Notes under the pieces: generated by a model
Told to the model about the DNA's origin: nothing
The model's input: the letters and a program-made list of their open reading frames with translations, nothing else
Databases searched by the model: none
Translations under genes and position numbers: made by a program
In this document: positions 1 to 6,819 of the stretch, in pieces
How the letters are laid out: each line of letters opens with the position of its first letter
Numbering within the stretch: position 1 is the stretch's first letter
Source: JAAZMI01 sp964603615
Lineage (GTDB): Bacteria; Bacillota; Dethiobacteria; DTU022; UBA8154
Length of the DNA stretch: 19,728 bases
Assembly: GCA_964603615.1 (NCBI GenBank)
Contig: CAZRVU010000029.1
Location: 1-19,728, forward strand
Direction: 5' to 3'

Positions 1-2
1 AA

Positions 3-284
3 TCCACCGAAGGCACCTCCCTTTCCTGCCTGGAAGCCATGGCTGCCGGGTGCGCGGTCGTCTCCTCCTATGCCGGCGGGTTGTCGGATTTGATCATTCA
101 CGGCTATAACGGCCTGTTGCTCCGCCCGACAGTTGCCAACCTGGTGTCGGCCATTGAGGAATTGGTTTTGGATCCTGGGCTACGCAGCCGTTTGGGACAA
201 AAAGCCCGGGAAACAGCGTTAAGCTTCAGTTTGGACAGATGGAAACGTTCCTGGACCAGGGTCATCAGCGCAGTGTTCAGATAA
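3..284 (+). CDS. Glycosyltransferase family 4, C-terminal part (cut by window edge)
   Basis: This is the C-terminal ~93 residues of a GT-B fold, family 4 glycosyltransferase, which would transfer a sugar from an activated donor during cell-surface polysaccharide or glycoprotein synthesis. The frame is open from the first complete codon, so the gene starts outside the window. The EGTSLSCLE sequence (nt 9-35) is the EX7E donor-binding motif of GT4 enzymes, followed by the usual GCAVVSS..GGLSDLI..G.NG stretch. The same stretch of the GT4 gene at 1363-2463 is clearly paralogous (same EX7E motif, GGL..LII..YNGLL and a FSL..W ending). The two genes therefore look like diverged tandem copies in one sugar-transfer cluster. 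Donor and acceptor cannot be told from sequence. Confidence 0.88.
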   Translation, partial: STEGTSLSCLEAMAAGCAVVSSYAGGLSDLIIHGYNGLLLRPTVANLVSAIEELVLDPGLRSRLGQKARETALSFSLDRWKRSWTRVISAVFR

Positions 285-560
285 ACAATCTGCCGGAAGC
301 GCGGTAAAGTAAAACAAGGGCAACAGCATGATATCAGTTAGACTTTTCTCAGCGATCGTGTAAACACAATTATATCCCAGGTGCAAAGGCGGCTATTTAG
401 AAAACCAACTTTTATAGTACCGGCTTTGCCGGGTTAGGGAACCGGAACGATTTTAAACGATTTTAAGATATCTATTAAGGGGTGTTTGACAAAAAAGGTA
501 TCACTTAAGTCAATTCAGCCAAATTTGCCGCTGCCCAAAGTAGACAGGGGGTGAATTGTC
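285..560. other. Intergenic region between glycosyltransferase genes
   Basis: No coding frame is supported here. It contains a CCGGC-TTT-GCCGG mini-hairpin at 420-432, a 10-nt period tandem of AACGATTTTAA at 446-466, and a TTGACA box at 486-491 without a convincing -10. A purine-rich GGGGGTG just before 560 serves the next gene. Positions 393-424 match 6760-6791 imperfectly (listed as a repeat). Confidence 0.5.
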
Positions 561-1310
561 TTGCCGTTCAAAATACGTAAGGCCGGCCATAACAGGCTGG
601 TAGCAATGATGATTGTCCGCAATGAAGCAGAGCGCTATTTGAAGAATGTTCTGGAGCAAATCAGTACTTTAGCTGACTGCATTGTCATTTTAGACGATGC
701 TTCTACCGATGCGGGCCCGGAAATTTGTCTAGCGTATCCAAAAGTGATTCTGCATCGCAACGCCGAGCCGCTGTTTTTTCGCCATGAAGCCAGGTTAAGA
801 GCAAAATTATGGGAACTGACCATTAAAACAGAACCGGACTGGATCCTGGCACTGGATGCCGATGAACTTTTTGAAGACCGTATTTACGGTGAAATACAAG
901 GTTTGCTCAATCAGGTTGAATTCGACGGTGTGGAATTTCGAACATTTGATTTTTGGAAAAGCTTTACCCATTATAGGGTTGACGGGCTTTGGAACCCCTG
1001 GAAAAGATTTTCTTTGCTGCTGGCGCGTTTTTTCCCGGGGGAGGAATATAGCTGGCCGGACCGGCCTTTTCACAGTGGGCGCTGGCCGCTTTTTTATAAC
1101 AGGGGCAACCTGATTGCTTTTCAGTCTGATATTCGCCTTAAACATTATGGCTGGGCCCGCGGGGAAGAGCACAAAGATAAGTACCTGGCCTACAAGGCCA
1201 TGGATCCGGATGGAAAATTTTCTTCGAGAGAGCATCTGGAAAGCGTTTTGGCTCCGCAAAGTGCTGTTGGCCTGGAAAAATGGCAGGAAACCAAACCTCT
1301 GCCGTTTTAG
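561..1310 (+). CDS. Glycosyltransferase family 2
   Basis: A 249-residue GT-A fold family 2 glycosyltransferase, probably cytoplasmic or loosely membrane-associated, acting in surface glycan synthesis. The N-terminal strand (MMIVRNEAERYLKNVL, about residues 16-31) is the nucleotide-binding start of GT2 enzymes. DDAST follows, and D99-A-D-E102 (nt 855-866) is the metal-binding DXD-type motif. There is no membrane segment. The TTG start is supported by GGGGGTG about 8 nt upstream; the next in-frame ATG would delete the nucleotide-binding strand. It lies between two GT4 genes on the same strand with a 52-nt gap to the next, suggesting co-transcription. The W/F-rich central part (residues 130-190) resembles GT2 enzymes that glycosylate proteins or lipids in Clostridia, but the substrate is unknown. 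Confidence 0.85.
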   Translation: MPFKIRKAGHNRLVAMMIVRNEAERYLKNVLEQISTLADCIVILDDASTDAGPEICLAYPKVILHRNAEPLFFRHEARLRAKLWELTIKTEPDWILALDADELFEDRIYGEIQGLLNQVEFDGVEFRTFDFWKSFTHYRVDGLWNPWKRFSLLLARFFPGEEYSWPDRPFHSGRWPLFYNRGNLIAFQSDIRLKHYGWARGEEHKDKYLAYKAMDPDGKFSSREHLESVLAPQSAVGLEKWQETKPLPF

Positions 1311-1362
1311 GCCGCCGGAGCATAAAAATGCATAAAGGTTTTGGAGAGGTGGCTGGCACAAG

Positions 1363-2463
1363 GTGTTGATAAAACGCAAACTCTCCCTGCTTGTTCCCAA
1401 TTTGTTGTCCCGGGATGGTAAGGAATTAGTTACCGGCGGGTTGGAACGCTATGTCTGGCAGTTGCTGGCCCTGGCCCGGCAGATGGCTTTCAGCGTTGAT
1501 GTTCACCAGTATGGGGATAGCGACTGGGAAAAAGAGGTTGACGGGATTAAGATAAAGGGATACGGATTGGCAGCACTGTCTCCGGAAGCAGCCCTTCAGG
1601 AAATGCATTTTAATACAAGGAGGGTTTTATATGCTTCGATTTTACTGAACCCTGTTTCTTACAAGCCGGGTGCTGCAGCAATTTCGCATGGTGTATGGTG
1701 GGATGGGGGAAATGCGGCTGAAGATTACATCTGTGCTATGTTTAAACTATGTCGCCGGGCGCTGCAGGAAGCGGAAACGGTTGTTTCCTGCGATTATAAT
1801 TTTTTAAATGTTATGCGCGCGGCTTATCCACTTTTGGCATCAAAGATAAAGGTAATTCCCAACTATGCAGATCCGGAATTTTTTGGCCCCCCTTTGAAGG
1901 TGGTTCGCGATACAATAAATATTTTATATCCCCGCCGCCTGGATTACTGCCGGGGGGTGGACCTTTTTTTGGAAGCCGGGCGGGAAATCCTTGCCGCCTT
2001 TCCGCAAGCACGGCTGCACTTAGCTGTAGATCGCAATCGCCCGCATTTAAATTCCCAACTGGAAGAGTGGGTAGCGGGGCAGGAGCAGGCTCAACGGGAA
2101 AGAATTGTTTGCGCTACTTACTCTTTTACAGAAATGGCTGTAGTATACCGCGCTGCTGATATTGTTGTTATTCCCAGTCGTTTCAGCGAAGGCACTTCCT
2201 TTTCCTGCCTCGAGGCCATGGCCTCCGGTTGTGCTGTAATTTCTACGGATGTGGGGGGATTGACAAACTTGATCATTGATGATTATAACGGTTTGCTGGT
2301 TCAGCCCACGGTGGAAGGGTTGTCCGCAGCGCTGGAAAGGCTGCTGTCCGATTCTTGTGTTTTGCAAAGGCTTAGGGAACGGGCACAGCAGACTGCCTTT
2401 GCTTTTTCTTTACAAAAGTGGCAACAGCACTGGGCAGAAATACTGCAAAAAACATACGGCTGA
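1363..2463 (+). CDS. Glycosyltransferase family 4
   Basis: A complete 366-residue GT-B retaining glycosyltransferase. The N-terminal domain (residues 1-170) opens with LSLLVPNLLSRDGKELVTGGLERY, the acceptor-side start with a GG loop. The C-terminal donor domain begins near VIPNYADPEFF (about 165-175). The EX7E motif is E276-GTSFSCL-E284 (nt 2188 onward), followed by GGLTNLI and YNGLL. The GTG start is preceded by GGAGAGGTGG about 10 nt upstream. The C-terminal part is paralogous to the partial gene at 3-284. Together with the GT2 it forms a sugar-transfer cluster, probably for cell-surface or S-layer glycan. Confidence 0.87.
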   Translation: MLIKRKLSLLVPNLLSRDGKELVTGGLERYVWQLLALARQMAFSVDVHQYGDSDWEKEVDGIKIKGYGLAALSPEAALQEMHFNTRRVLYASILLNPVSYKPGAAAISHGVWWDGGNAAEDYICAMFKLCRRALQEAETVVSCDYNFLNVMRAAYPLLASKIKVIPNYADPEFFGPPLKVVRDTINILYPRRLDYCRGVDLFLEAGREILAAFPQARLHLAVDRNRPHLNSQLEEWVAGQEQAQRERIVCATYSFTEMAVVYRAADIVVIPSRFSEGTSFSCLEAMASGCAVISTDVGGLTNLIIDDYNGLLVQPTVEGLSAALERLLSDSCVLQRLRERAQQTAFAFSLQKWQQHWAEILQKTYG

Positions 2464-2524
2464 TTCCTGCATTGATTTGGAGTATGCTGCAAACGGTCTC
2501 GACTACTGGAACATGCACTGCTGG

Positions 2525-2551
2525 GGGACAAGGGGAAAGGATATTTGTCCC
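2525..2551 (+). other. Small hairpin after the glycosyltransferase gene
   Basis: GGGACAA (2525-2531) and TTGTCCC (2545-2551) pair perfectly over 7 bp with a 13-nt purine-rich loop. No T-run follows, so it is not a standard intrinsic terminator. It may stabilise the 3' end of the upstream transcript or be chance. Confidence 0.3.
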
Positions 2552-2616
2552 TATCGCCCCGCATACTGATGCGCACAGGTAGAAAAATATGAAGTAAGGT
2601 AGGGCTAAGCAATATC

Positions 2617-3114
2617 TTGAACCTGGTTGCCGCCCGGCACCTGGAACTGATCAGCACACGTTTCAACCTGGAAAACCTCGTCGGCCAGATGCTCCAGGAG
2701 AGCATCTACCAGAGCATGATGGTGCGTTTTCACCTCCGGCGGGAATTTTTGGGCACCGTGTTAAAAGAAAATCCGCCGGGCCGGCAACTGGTTAGGACTG
2801 CATTCCGGCCGCTGTTAAGGCCGGGGCCGCCCCGCCTTCTGGGGCCGGAAACCCCGGTGGAGCAGCCCGCTGCGAAAGAGGTGCTCCTCCTTGCCGGCGA
2901 ACAGAGAGCACAGCTTGACCGGTCGCTCGACGAACTAAAAGCCAAGGTGGAGGTTCTTGATAAGGGTTACGGCGGGGATTATCGCCTGCTTCGGGAACAG
3001 ATTAAAGAGGCCCGGGCCCGGGTTGATAAGTGGAAGGAAGAAATATACGAACTGGATCTGGCACCGGATGACGTGCAGGAAAAATTCTTTCCGGGCCAGT
3101 TGAAACTGTTCTAA
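2617..3114 (+). CDS. Hypothetical protein with C-terminal coiled coil
   Basis: A 165-residue protein I do not recognise. It has a TTG start (LNLVAARHLEL...) with GGTAGGG about 17-20 nt upstream, so the start is uncertain. Residues 1-55 look helical (EL.STRFNLENLVGQMLQESIYQSMM). Residues 56-90 are rich in Pro, Arg and Gly and probably a linker. Residues 92-145 form a charged heptad-like helix (AQLDRSLDELKAKVEVLD, REQIKEARARVDKWKEEI), a likely coiled coil. There is no signal peptide or membrane segment. It is GC-richer than the AT-rich gene that follows. It may be the C-terminal half of a longer gene, because the 2464-2616 spacer has no clear promoter. Confidence 0.5.
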   Translation: MNLVAARHLELISTRFNLENLVGQMLQESIYQSMMVRFHLRREFLGTVLKENPPGRQLVRTAFRPLLRPGPPRLLGPETPVEQPAAKEVLLLAGEQRAQLDRSLDELKAKVEVLDKGYGGDYRLLREQIKEARARVDKWKEEIYELDLAPDDVQEKFFPGQLKLF

Positions 3115-3167
3115 ATTTACTAAGGAATCCCTCACTGCTACGCTCCAAACATGATAAAATAATAGTA

Positions 3168-3401
3168 GTGGAGAAGTTAAAAAAGAAATTAAACTGGGAA
3201 CGGGCCTATTTGGATTTACTGGAATACAAAGAACGCAAAGGATTAAAAAATTTTATTATTACCCAGAAAGCCGTACGGTTAATTGTTGAAAAAGGTAACT
3301 ATAAACTGGTGGCAGATAAAGCGGTTATTGCACCGCGTTCGTTCCATGAACGGGAACTGCTTCAGGAAGCTGTAATTTATATAAAGGCGATACTACACTA
3401 A
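3168..3401 (+). CDS. Small hypothetical protein
   Basis: A 77-residue basic protein (EKLKKKLNWERAYLDLLEYKERKGLKNF...) that I do not recognise. The GTG start has no good ribosome binding site: the preceding sequence is ATGATAAAATAATAGTA, which itself stops in another frame. It may therefore be a 5'-truncated gene or a chance frame. Content is soluble mixed alpha/beta with no metal or nucleotide motif. It lies upstream of an antitoxin gene on the same strand. Confidence 0.35.
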   Translation: MEKLKKKLNWERAYLDLLEYKERKGLKNFIITQKAVRLIVEKGNYKLVADKAVIAPRSFHERELLQEAVIYIKAILH

Positions 3402-3470
3402 ATAAAAGGGTCAATAAGGCCAATAAAGGCATGGTTTGACAAAGGCCATCACCTAGATTAGGCTAGGCTG

Positions 3471-3496
3471 AGACTAGTTTAAACGGGGTGATTTTG
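3471..3496 (+). repeat. Direct repeat copy A (antitoxin leader sequence)
   Basis: AGACTAGTTTAAACGGGGTG (3471-3490) is identical to 15698-15717, and TTTTG after one mismatched base extends the match to 25 of 26 positions. Here it forms the 5' leader and ribosome binding region (GGGGTG) of the Phd-type antitoxin that starts at 3496. The second copy, 12.2 kb away in the same orientation, has no such gene behind it. Confidence 0.75.
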
Positions 3497-3846
3497 TGGA
3501 AAGTATCGGTGCTTGTCATGCTAAAACACATTTATCCAAATTATTAAAAAGGGTAAAGAAGGGGGAAAGTATTATTATTACCAGGCATGGGGTTCCGATC
3601 GCCGTGTTGCAACCTTTTTCCCCCACTAAAAAAAAGGACACCAAATCAATTATCAATGAATTACGGGAATTCCGTGAAGACACAAACGCAAATTCAGAAC
3701 CTCCAGGCTGCGGCATTGCTGCCGGAGGGCCGTTTGCTTGCATATATCCAGGCGGGGGTGCCCTGCTAAGTGGGGGGAATTTATTTTCCAACAGATTTGC
3801 AACGCTTTTATTCACCTCCAAAATGTTATTAAAATCGGTAGGATAG
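3496..3846 (+). CDS. Phd/YefM-type antitoxin with aberrant C-terminus (truncated, chimeric)
   Basis: Residues 1-60 are a standard Phd/YefM-family antitoxin DNA-binding domain: IGACHAKTHLSKLLKRVKKGESIIITRHGVPIAVLQP, then a short NELREFR helix. Such proteins repress their own promoter as dimers and neutralise a PIN or Doc/RelE toxin through the C-terminal tail. From about residue 61 (nt 3676) the sequence turns into Gly/Pro-rich text unlike any antitoxin tail and runs to a stop at 3846. No toxin gene follows. The GTG start sits 6 nt after GGGGTG. I infer that a deletion or insertion removed the antitoxin tail and toxin and joined unrelated DNA. The N-terminal domain could still bind DNA. Confidence 0.7.
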   Translation: MESIGACHAKTHLSKLLKRVKKGESIIITRHGVPIAVLQPFSPTKKKDTKSIINELREFREDTNANSEPPGCGIAAGGPFACIYPGGGALLSGGNLFSNRFATLLFTSKMLLKSVG

Positions 3847-4010
3847 TCACCGCAACGGGTCTGATTTAAAATATGCCGGATTTTTTTGCCCTCCGCATTC
3901 ATGATGTGGCCCAGAGCTGCTTCTTTCAACGCAATGGACGATCATATCATTGCCAAAGCCTGTTCCTGTGTAAGATTAGGATTTGGCTCAGGAAGTTTAG
4001 ACCTAGGCAT
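3777..4010 (-). pseudogene. Relic of a small Firmicutes protein with in-frame TGA
   Basis: Reading on the minus strand from ATG at 4010 (AGGGGTG just upstream) gives MPRSKLPEPNPNLTQEQALAMI, a TGA at 3942-3944, then in the same frame SSIALKEAALGHIMNAEGKKIRHIL...NNILEVNKSVANLLENKF. The pieces on both sides of the TGA form one continuous, familiar-looking sequence (T-EQAL--I-SSIALEE-ALGHI-NAEGEKIQ...LEVNKSV). I remember this from small proteins of spore-forming Firmicutes with no assigned function; the family link is from memory. The reading runs into the foreign DNA that also interrupts the antitoxin at 3496, so the 3' end is probably lost as well. Confidence 0.55.
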
Positions 4011-4144
4011 AACAGGGCACCCCTGTCCTGATATATATGCTGATGATGCCCAATGGTGAGGGTAAAGTTCAAAAGATATGGGGATGTTATAAAAAGGCGG
4101 GTAATTTGGGAAGCTATTGATAGGGGTGCGGGAGGGCCCTTGTC

Positions 4145-4684
4145 ATGAAAATTAAAGAATTAATTGATTTCCTGGAAACAGATACATTGAGCTTAACTTT
4201 TTCCTCCAAAGGGTTGAAATATCTATCCTTAAAAGCTGGTAAGGGTGCCCTGAATATTGAGCTAAAACTTTTCGAAAAAAAGCAAGCGTCCGATCCCCTG
4301 GAAAAGCTGGTTATAGAAGAAACAATGAATTTCCTGGAAAACGGTAAACATAGTTTGCCATTGGATCTGACCGCTTTTACAGATTTCCAGCAAAGTGTTT
4401 TTAAGGCTGTCAGCAAAATAGAGCCGGGCCAGGTTGTTACTTATAAGGGTATTGCCGAAATTTTGGGGAAACCCGGGGCTGCCCAGGCAGTGGGAAATGC
4501 CGTTGCCAAGAATCCCGTTTCTTATTTTATACCGACCCACCGCGTAATTCCACAGAGAGGAATAGGAATATGCAGGACCGGGGCCGGCTATTTGAGGGAA
4601 AAACTTTTGGTCCATGAAGGGCACGATCTTTCCCAGCTCAGGGGCGATTACATCTGCACCAGAAAAAAATGCCTCATGGAATAA
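4145..4684 (+). CDS. Alkyltransferase-like protein (MGMT/Ogt family without the acceptor cysteine)
   Basis: A 179-residue member of the O6-methylguanine-DNA methyltransferase family with both the N-terminal domain (1-75) and the C-terminal DNA-binding/active-site domain (80-165). Normal members move the alkyl group from O6-alkylguanine to the Cys of a PCHR motif. Here the motif is P130-T131-H132-R133 (nt 4532-4543). The base-flipping arginine (R128 of human AGT) is Q114. Y100, the Asn hinge N123, H132 and E158 are kept. Cysteine-less relatives (ATL proteins with PWHR or PSHR) bind alkylated guanine and hand it to nucleotide excision repair, but they keep the arginine finger and usually lack the N-terminal domain. 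This one therefore cannot be a methyltransferase; it may be an ATL-like binder or a decaying Ogt. The ATG start has GGGAGGG 8 nt upstream, and a terminator follows at 4728. Confidence 0.85.
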   Translation: MKIKELIDFLETDTLSLTFSSKGLKYLSLKAGKGALNIELKLFEKKQASDPLEKLVIEETMNFLENGKHSLPLDLTAFTDFQQSVFKAVSKIEPGQVVTYKGIAEILGKPGAAQAVGNAVAKNPVSYFIPTHRVIPQRGIGICRTGAGYLREKLLVHEGHDLSQLRGDYICTRKKCLME

Positions 4685-4727
4685 GAAAATTACACTTTTA
4701 CGTGGCCCAAAGGCTGCCCACTGAATG

Positions 4728-4757
4728 GCCAACAGCTATAAGGTTGGCTCTTTTTTT
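4728..4757 (+). terminator. Intrinsic terminator of the alkyltransferase-like gene
   Basis: GCCAAC (4728-4733) pairs with GTTGGC (4743-4748) around a 9-nt loop and is followed by TCTTTTTTT (4749-4757). It ends the plus-strand gene 43 nt after its stop codon. It lies between two convergent genes, but only the plus-strand reading has the T-run. Confidence 0.75.
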
Positions 4758-4840
4758 ATGCACAGGTGCTTTTAATTACAGACACAGGTATTTTCTTAAC
4801 GCAACGGCAAATATTGGATAAAAACGGCTATTCAGTCTTT

Positions 4841-5074
4841 TTATTGCAGCATTTTGTAGGGTTCTATAGCCAGGGCTTTGGCTAGTTTGACGATGTTGGC
4901 AAGAGATATATTCCGTTCCCCTCTTTCCACCGAGCTGATGTAGGTCCGGTGCAGCCCGCTGCGAAAAGCCAACTCTTCTTGGGAGATATTTTGCGATCGG
5001 CGAAGTGTTTTTAGCCGGTTGCCAAAAATGACCCGGATGTCTTTCTCCACTGTAGCCACCTTCTCTCCATGCAT
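4841..5074 (-). CDS. XRE-family regulator, restriction-modification controller (C protein) type
   Basis: A 77-residue single-domain helix-turn-helix protein. The FGNRLKTLRRSQNISQEELAFRSGLHRTYISSVERGERN segment (residues 17-56) is a full XRE HTH. The LHRTYISSVERGERNISL wording and the small size match C proteins, which time the expression of restriction enzymes in type II RM systems by binding C-boxes. A C-box-like operator lies about 30 bp upstream at 5104-5127, which fits autoregulation. ATG 5074 has only a weak AGGA; an in-frame GTG nine codons later, after GAGAAGG, would give a 69-residue protein. No type II RM genes adjoin it. The nearest RM genes are mod/res 1.7 kb away, so it is an orphan controller or regulates something else. 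Confidence 0.85.
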   Translation of the reverse strand: MHGEKVATVEKDIRVIFGNRLKTLRRSQNISQEELAFRSGLHRTYISSVERGERNISLANIVKLAKALAIEPYKMLQ

Positions 5075-5103
5075 TCCTATTGACTATTTTCCGGTGCATG
5101 TAT

Positions 5104-5127
5104 ACTATAGGTCTACAGACTATAAGT
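5104..5127 (-). promoter_or_regulatory. C-box-like operator upstream of the XRE regulator
   Basis: Read on the minus strand this is ACTTATAGTC-TGT-AGACCTATAGT, an imperfect palindrome with TATAG/CTATA outer arms and a GTCT-AC-AGAC core on the plus strand. As I recall, it closely matches C-boxes bound by RM controller proteins (ACTTATAGTC...GAC.ATAGT type). It ends 30 bp before the regulator start codon, as expected for autoregulation. It also lies 167 bp upstream of the divergent GGDEF gene. Confidence 0.65.
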
Positions 5128-5293
5128 AACACCCGGGGCTATTTTATTGTTCCCCTTAAAAAAGACGGTATTCTTTTAAACTAAAAGAGTTTTCCGGAAA
5201 AGCAGATTTGTTCTATAAAGTATCACAAGCTTTAGGACGACGGAGGGGTTAAATGATGCTTTATTGTTTTAATAACGTTGAAGGAGAATGACG

Positions 5294-6346
5294 ATGGGGA
5301 AAAAGGCCGCAGATATTTTATCTCGACCGCATGAACAAAACCGGCGGATTAAATTTGAGCACCAGTTGGCCGGAATAAGAATTTACTATACTGTTTTTTG
5401 TTCAGGGATACTGTTTTTGGCACATGTACACCTACAGGCGTCGCTGGCAGTACTGATAATTATTTCTTTCATTGCCCTGCTTTACGGTTTTATTCGCTAT
5501 TTAAAACCAACCAACTTATTAGAAGACAGGCGTTTCCCTCCGGTGGCAGATTGGCTGGATTTTTTATTTATCGCAGTATTGATTTATCTGACAGGCGGGA
5601 TAAAAGGTTTTTTCTTTGTTGCCTATGCCATGCCGATTTGCGGCAGTATTATGAGGTTTGGCTTAAAAGCGGGGATGGCCGGTTATGCGGCTGCCCTGGC
5701 TTTGACCGGGCTGATGTTTTTTATCAATGCTGTTAGACCTTTTATTTCCCCGCCTGTTCCCCAATTAATTCCCTTAACCGCGGGGATAGGGACGCTTGCT
5801 TTTGTGACTTGGATGGTGGGTATTTTAGCCGAGCAAGAACGGGAGTTGAGAGACGAAATTTATTTATCCTCCATTACCGACCACTTATCTGGTTTGTTCA
5901 ATTCTGGTTATTTAAGGGCCCGGATCGAAGAAGAAATTGAACGCTGCAGCCGGGAAAATACAGGCTTTGCTCTTGCATTTATTGATCTTAACAATTTTAA
6001 GTCCGTAAACGATCGCTACGGCCACCTTGTTGGGGATAGGGCGTTGAAACAAGCTGCAGATGTATTTGCTGATAACATCAGAAAAAGCGATATACTGTCC
6101 CGTTACGGGGGCGATGAATTTGTCCTGCTTATGCCCGGAACCAAAATAGGACAGGCCCAAAAGGTGATGCAAAGAATTGAGGATGCGGTTGCTGCATCCA
6201 CTTTTATAAAAGACATTAAAATCAGTTTAAGCAGCGGTACAGTTGTTTTTCCCGAAGACGGTAACAGCATCGATGAACTGCTGACTGCAGCGGATAAGCA
6301 TATGTATAAAAAGAAGGAAAAGGATGACCCCACCCCATGCGTGTAA
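5294..6346 (+). CDS. Membrane-bound diguanylate cyclase (GGDEF)
   Basis: A 350-residue integral membrane protein that would make cyclic di-GMP from two GTP. Residues 1-170 hold about five to six hydrophobic segments (YYTVFCSGILFL, LAVLIIISFIALLYGFI, WLDFLFIAVLIYL, FFFVAYAMPICGSI, MAGYAAALALTGLMFF, AGIGTLAFVTWMVGIL). A short coiled linker (EQERELRDE) leads into the catalytic domain, beginning SSITDHLSGLFNSGYL. The active site is intact as GGDEF (about residues 272-276, nt 6107-6121). The product-inhibition I-site RxxD is present as RKSD five residues before it. ATG 5294 is preferred because AAGGAG lies 7 nt upstream; the ATG at 5288 is only 1 nt from it. The sensed signal is unknown: the N-terminal membrane region has no named domain I recognise. 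Confidence 0.9.
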   Translation: MGKKAADILSRPHEQNRRIKFEHQLAGIRIYYTVFCSGILFLAHVHLQASLAVLIIISFIALLYGFIRYLKPTNLLEDRRFPPVADWLDFLFIAVLIYLTGGIKGFFFVAYAMPICGSIMRFGLKAGMAGYAAALALTGLMFFINAVRPFISPPVPQLIPLTAGIGTLAFVTWMVGILAEQERELRDEIYLSSITDHLSGLFNSGYLRARIEEEIERCSRENTGFALAFIDLNNFKSVNDRYGHLVGDRALKQAADVFADNIRKSDILSRYGGDEFVLLMPGTKIGQAQKVMQRIEDAVAASTFIKDIKISLSSGTVVFPEDGNSIDELLTAADKHMYKKKEKDDPTPCV

Positions 6347-6413
6347 ACGTAAAATTTATTGGATAAAGAAGGAAAAACATCCCTTCAAGTCGAAAAATAC
6401 TTCAGATTGTAAG

Positions 6414-6551
6414 TCTTTTAAAGACGCCGGTAAATCCTTAGATCGCGTAGTAACCCTGAAGGACCACAAAAACCTGAACACCACAGCCAAATATACCAGG
6501 GCTACCAGAAAGGATCTGCAAAGGGCTGTGGAAAAACTGACGTGGGAGTAG
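6414..6551 (+). pseudogene. Tyrosine recombinase (phage integrase) C-terminal relic
   Basis: The frame contains KDAGKSLDRVV-TLKDHKNLNTTAKYTRATRKDLQRAVEKL. It matches the end of XerC/XerD-type integrases (EAG.SLR.VQ.LLGHKNLNTT..YTHVT...LRRAVEKL), including the box II histidine (codon at 6465) and the nucleophile tyrosine (codon at 6492). The catalytic domain before it, with the first Arg and the HxxR motif, is absent, and the LLG before HKN is altered to LKD. It is only about 45 codons long and overlaps no active gene. It marks a past integrase next to the mod/res genes, in line with this block having been acquired. Confidence 0.75.
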
Positions 6552-6819
6552 CAAAAGAAATTAGCCCTGTTCTGATATTACGTTTAAATAAAACAAGCCA
6601 GGAATAAGGTTGGTAGCAGTATTGGGTCTCCTTTTTTCGTCAAAAAGGTAAAAAGCGCAATGCTAGGCATTTAAAAATAAAGGTTCGCAAATTTTTTTCT
6701 AGGCCTCATAAATGTATAACACATCAAAGGCAGTGGTGCTGCCTTAATTCAAGCATTACCTATTTAGAGCCCAACTTTTTATGGCACCGGCCTATCCAAA
6801 TTGTGGGGGGGTAAGACAT
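6552..6819. other. Upstream region of the mod gene
   Basis: AT-rich and non-coding. A weak promoter is possible (TTCGCA at 6684-6689, 17 nt, CATAAA at 6707-6712). Positions 6760-6791 resemble 393-424. A run of seven G (about 6806-6812) is the ribosome binding site for the ATG at 6820. Confidence 0.4.

Noticed and set aside
446..466. 10-nt period tandem (AACGATTTTAA twice)
   Set aside because: Too short and low-complexity to support a function.
807..1400. 197-codon minus-strand frame opposite the GT2 gene
   Set aside because: It is a shadow of the GT2 and GT4 genes; the protein is Pro/Arg/Phe-rich without family features, and the plus-strand GT2 motifs are clear.
6781..6819. Earlier mod start codon at 6781
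   Set aside because: No ribosome binding site precedes it, and the 13 extra residues (APAYPNCGGVRH) lie over a dispersed repeat and the G7 tract that serves ATG 6820.
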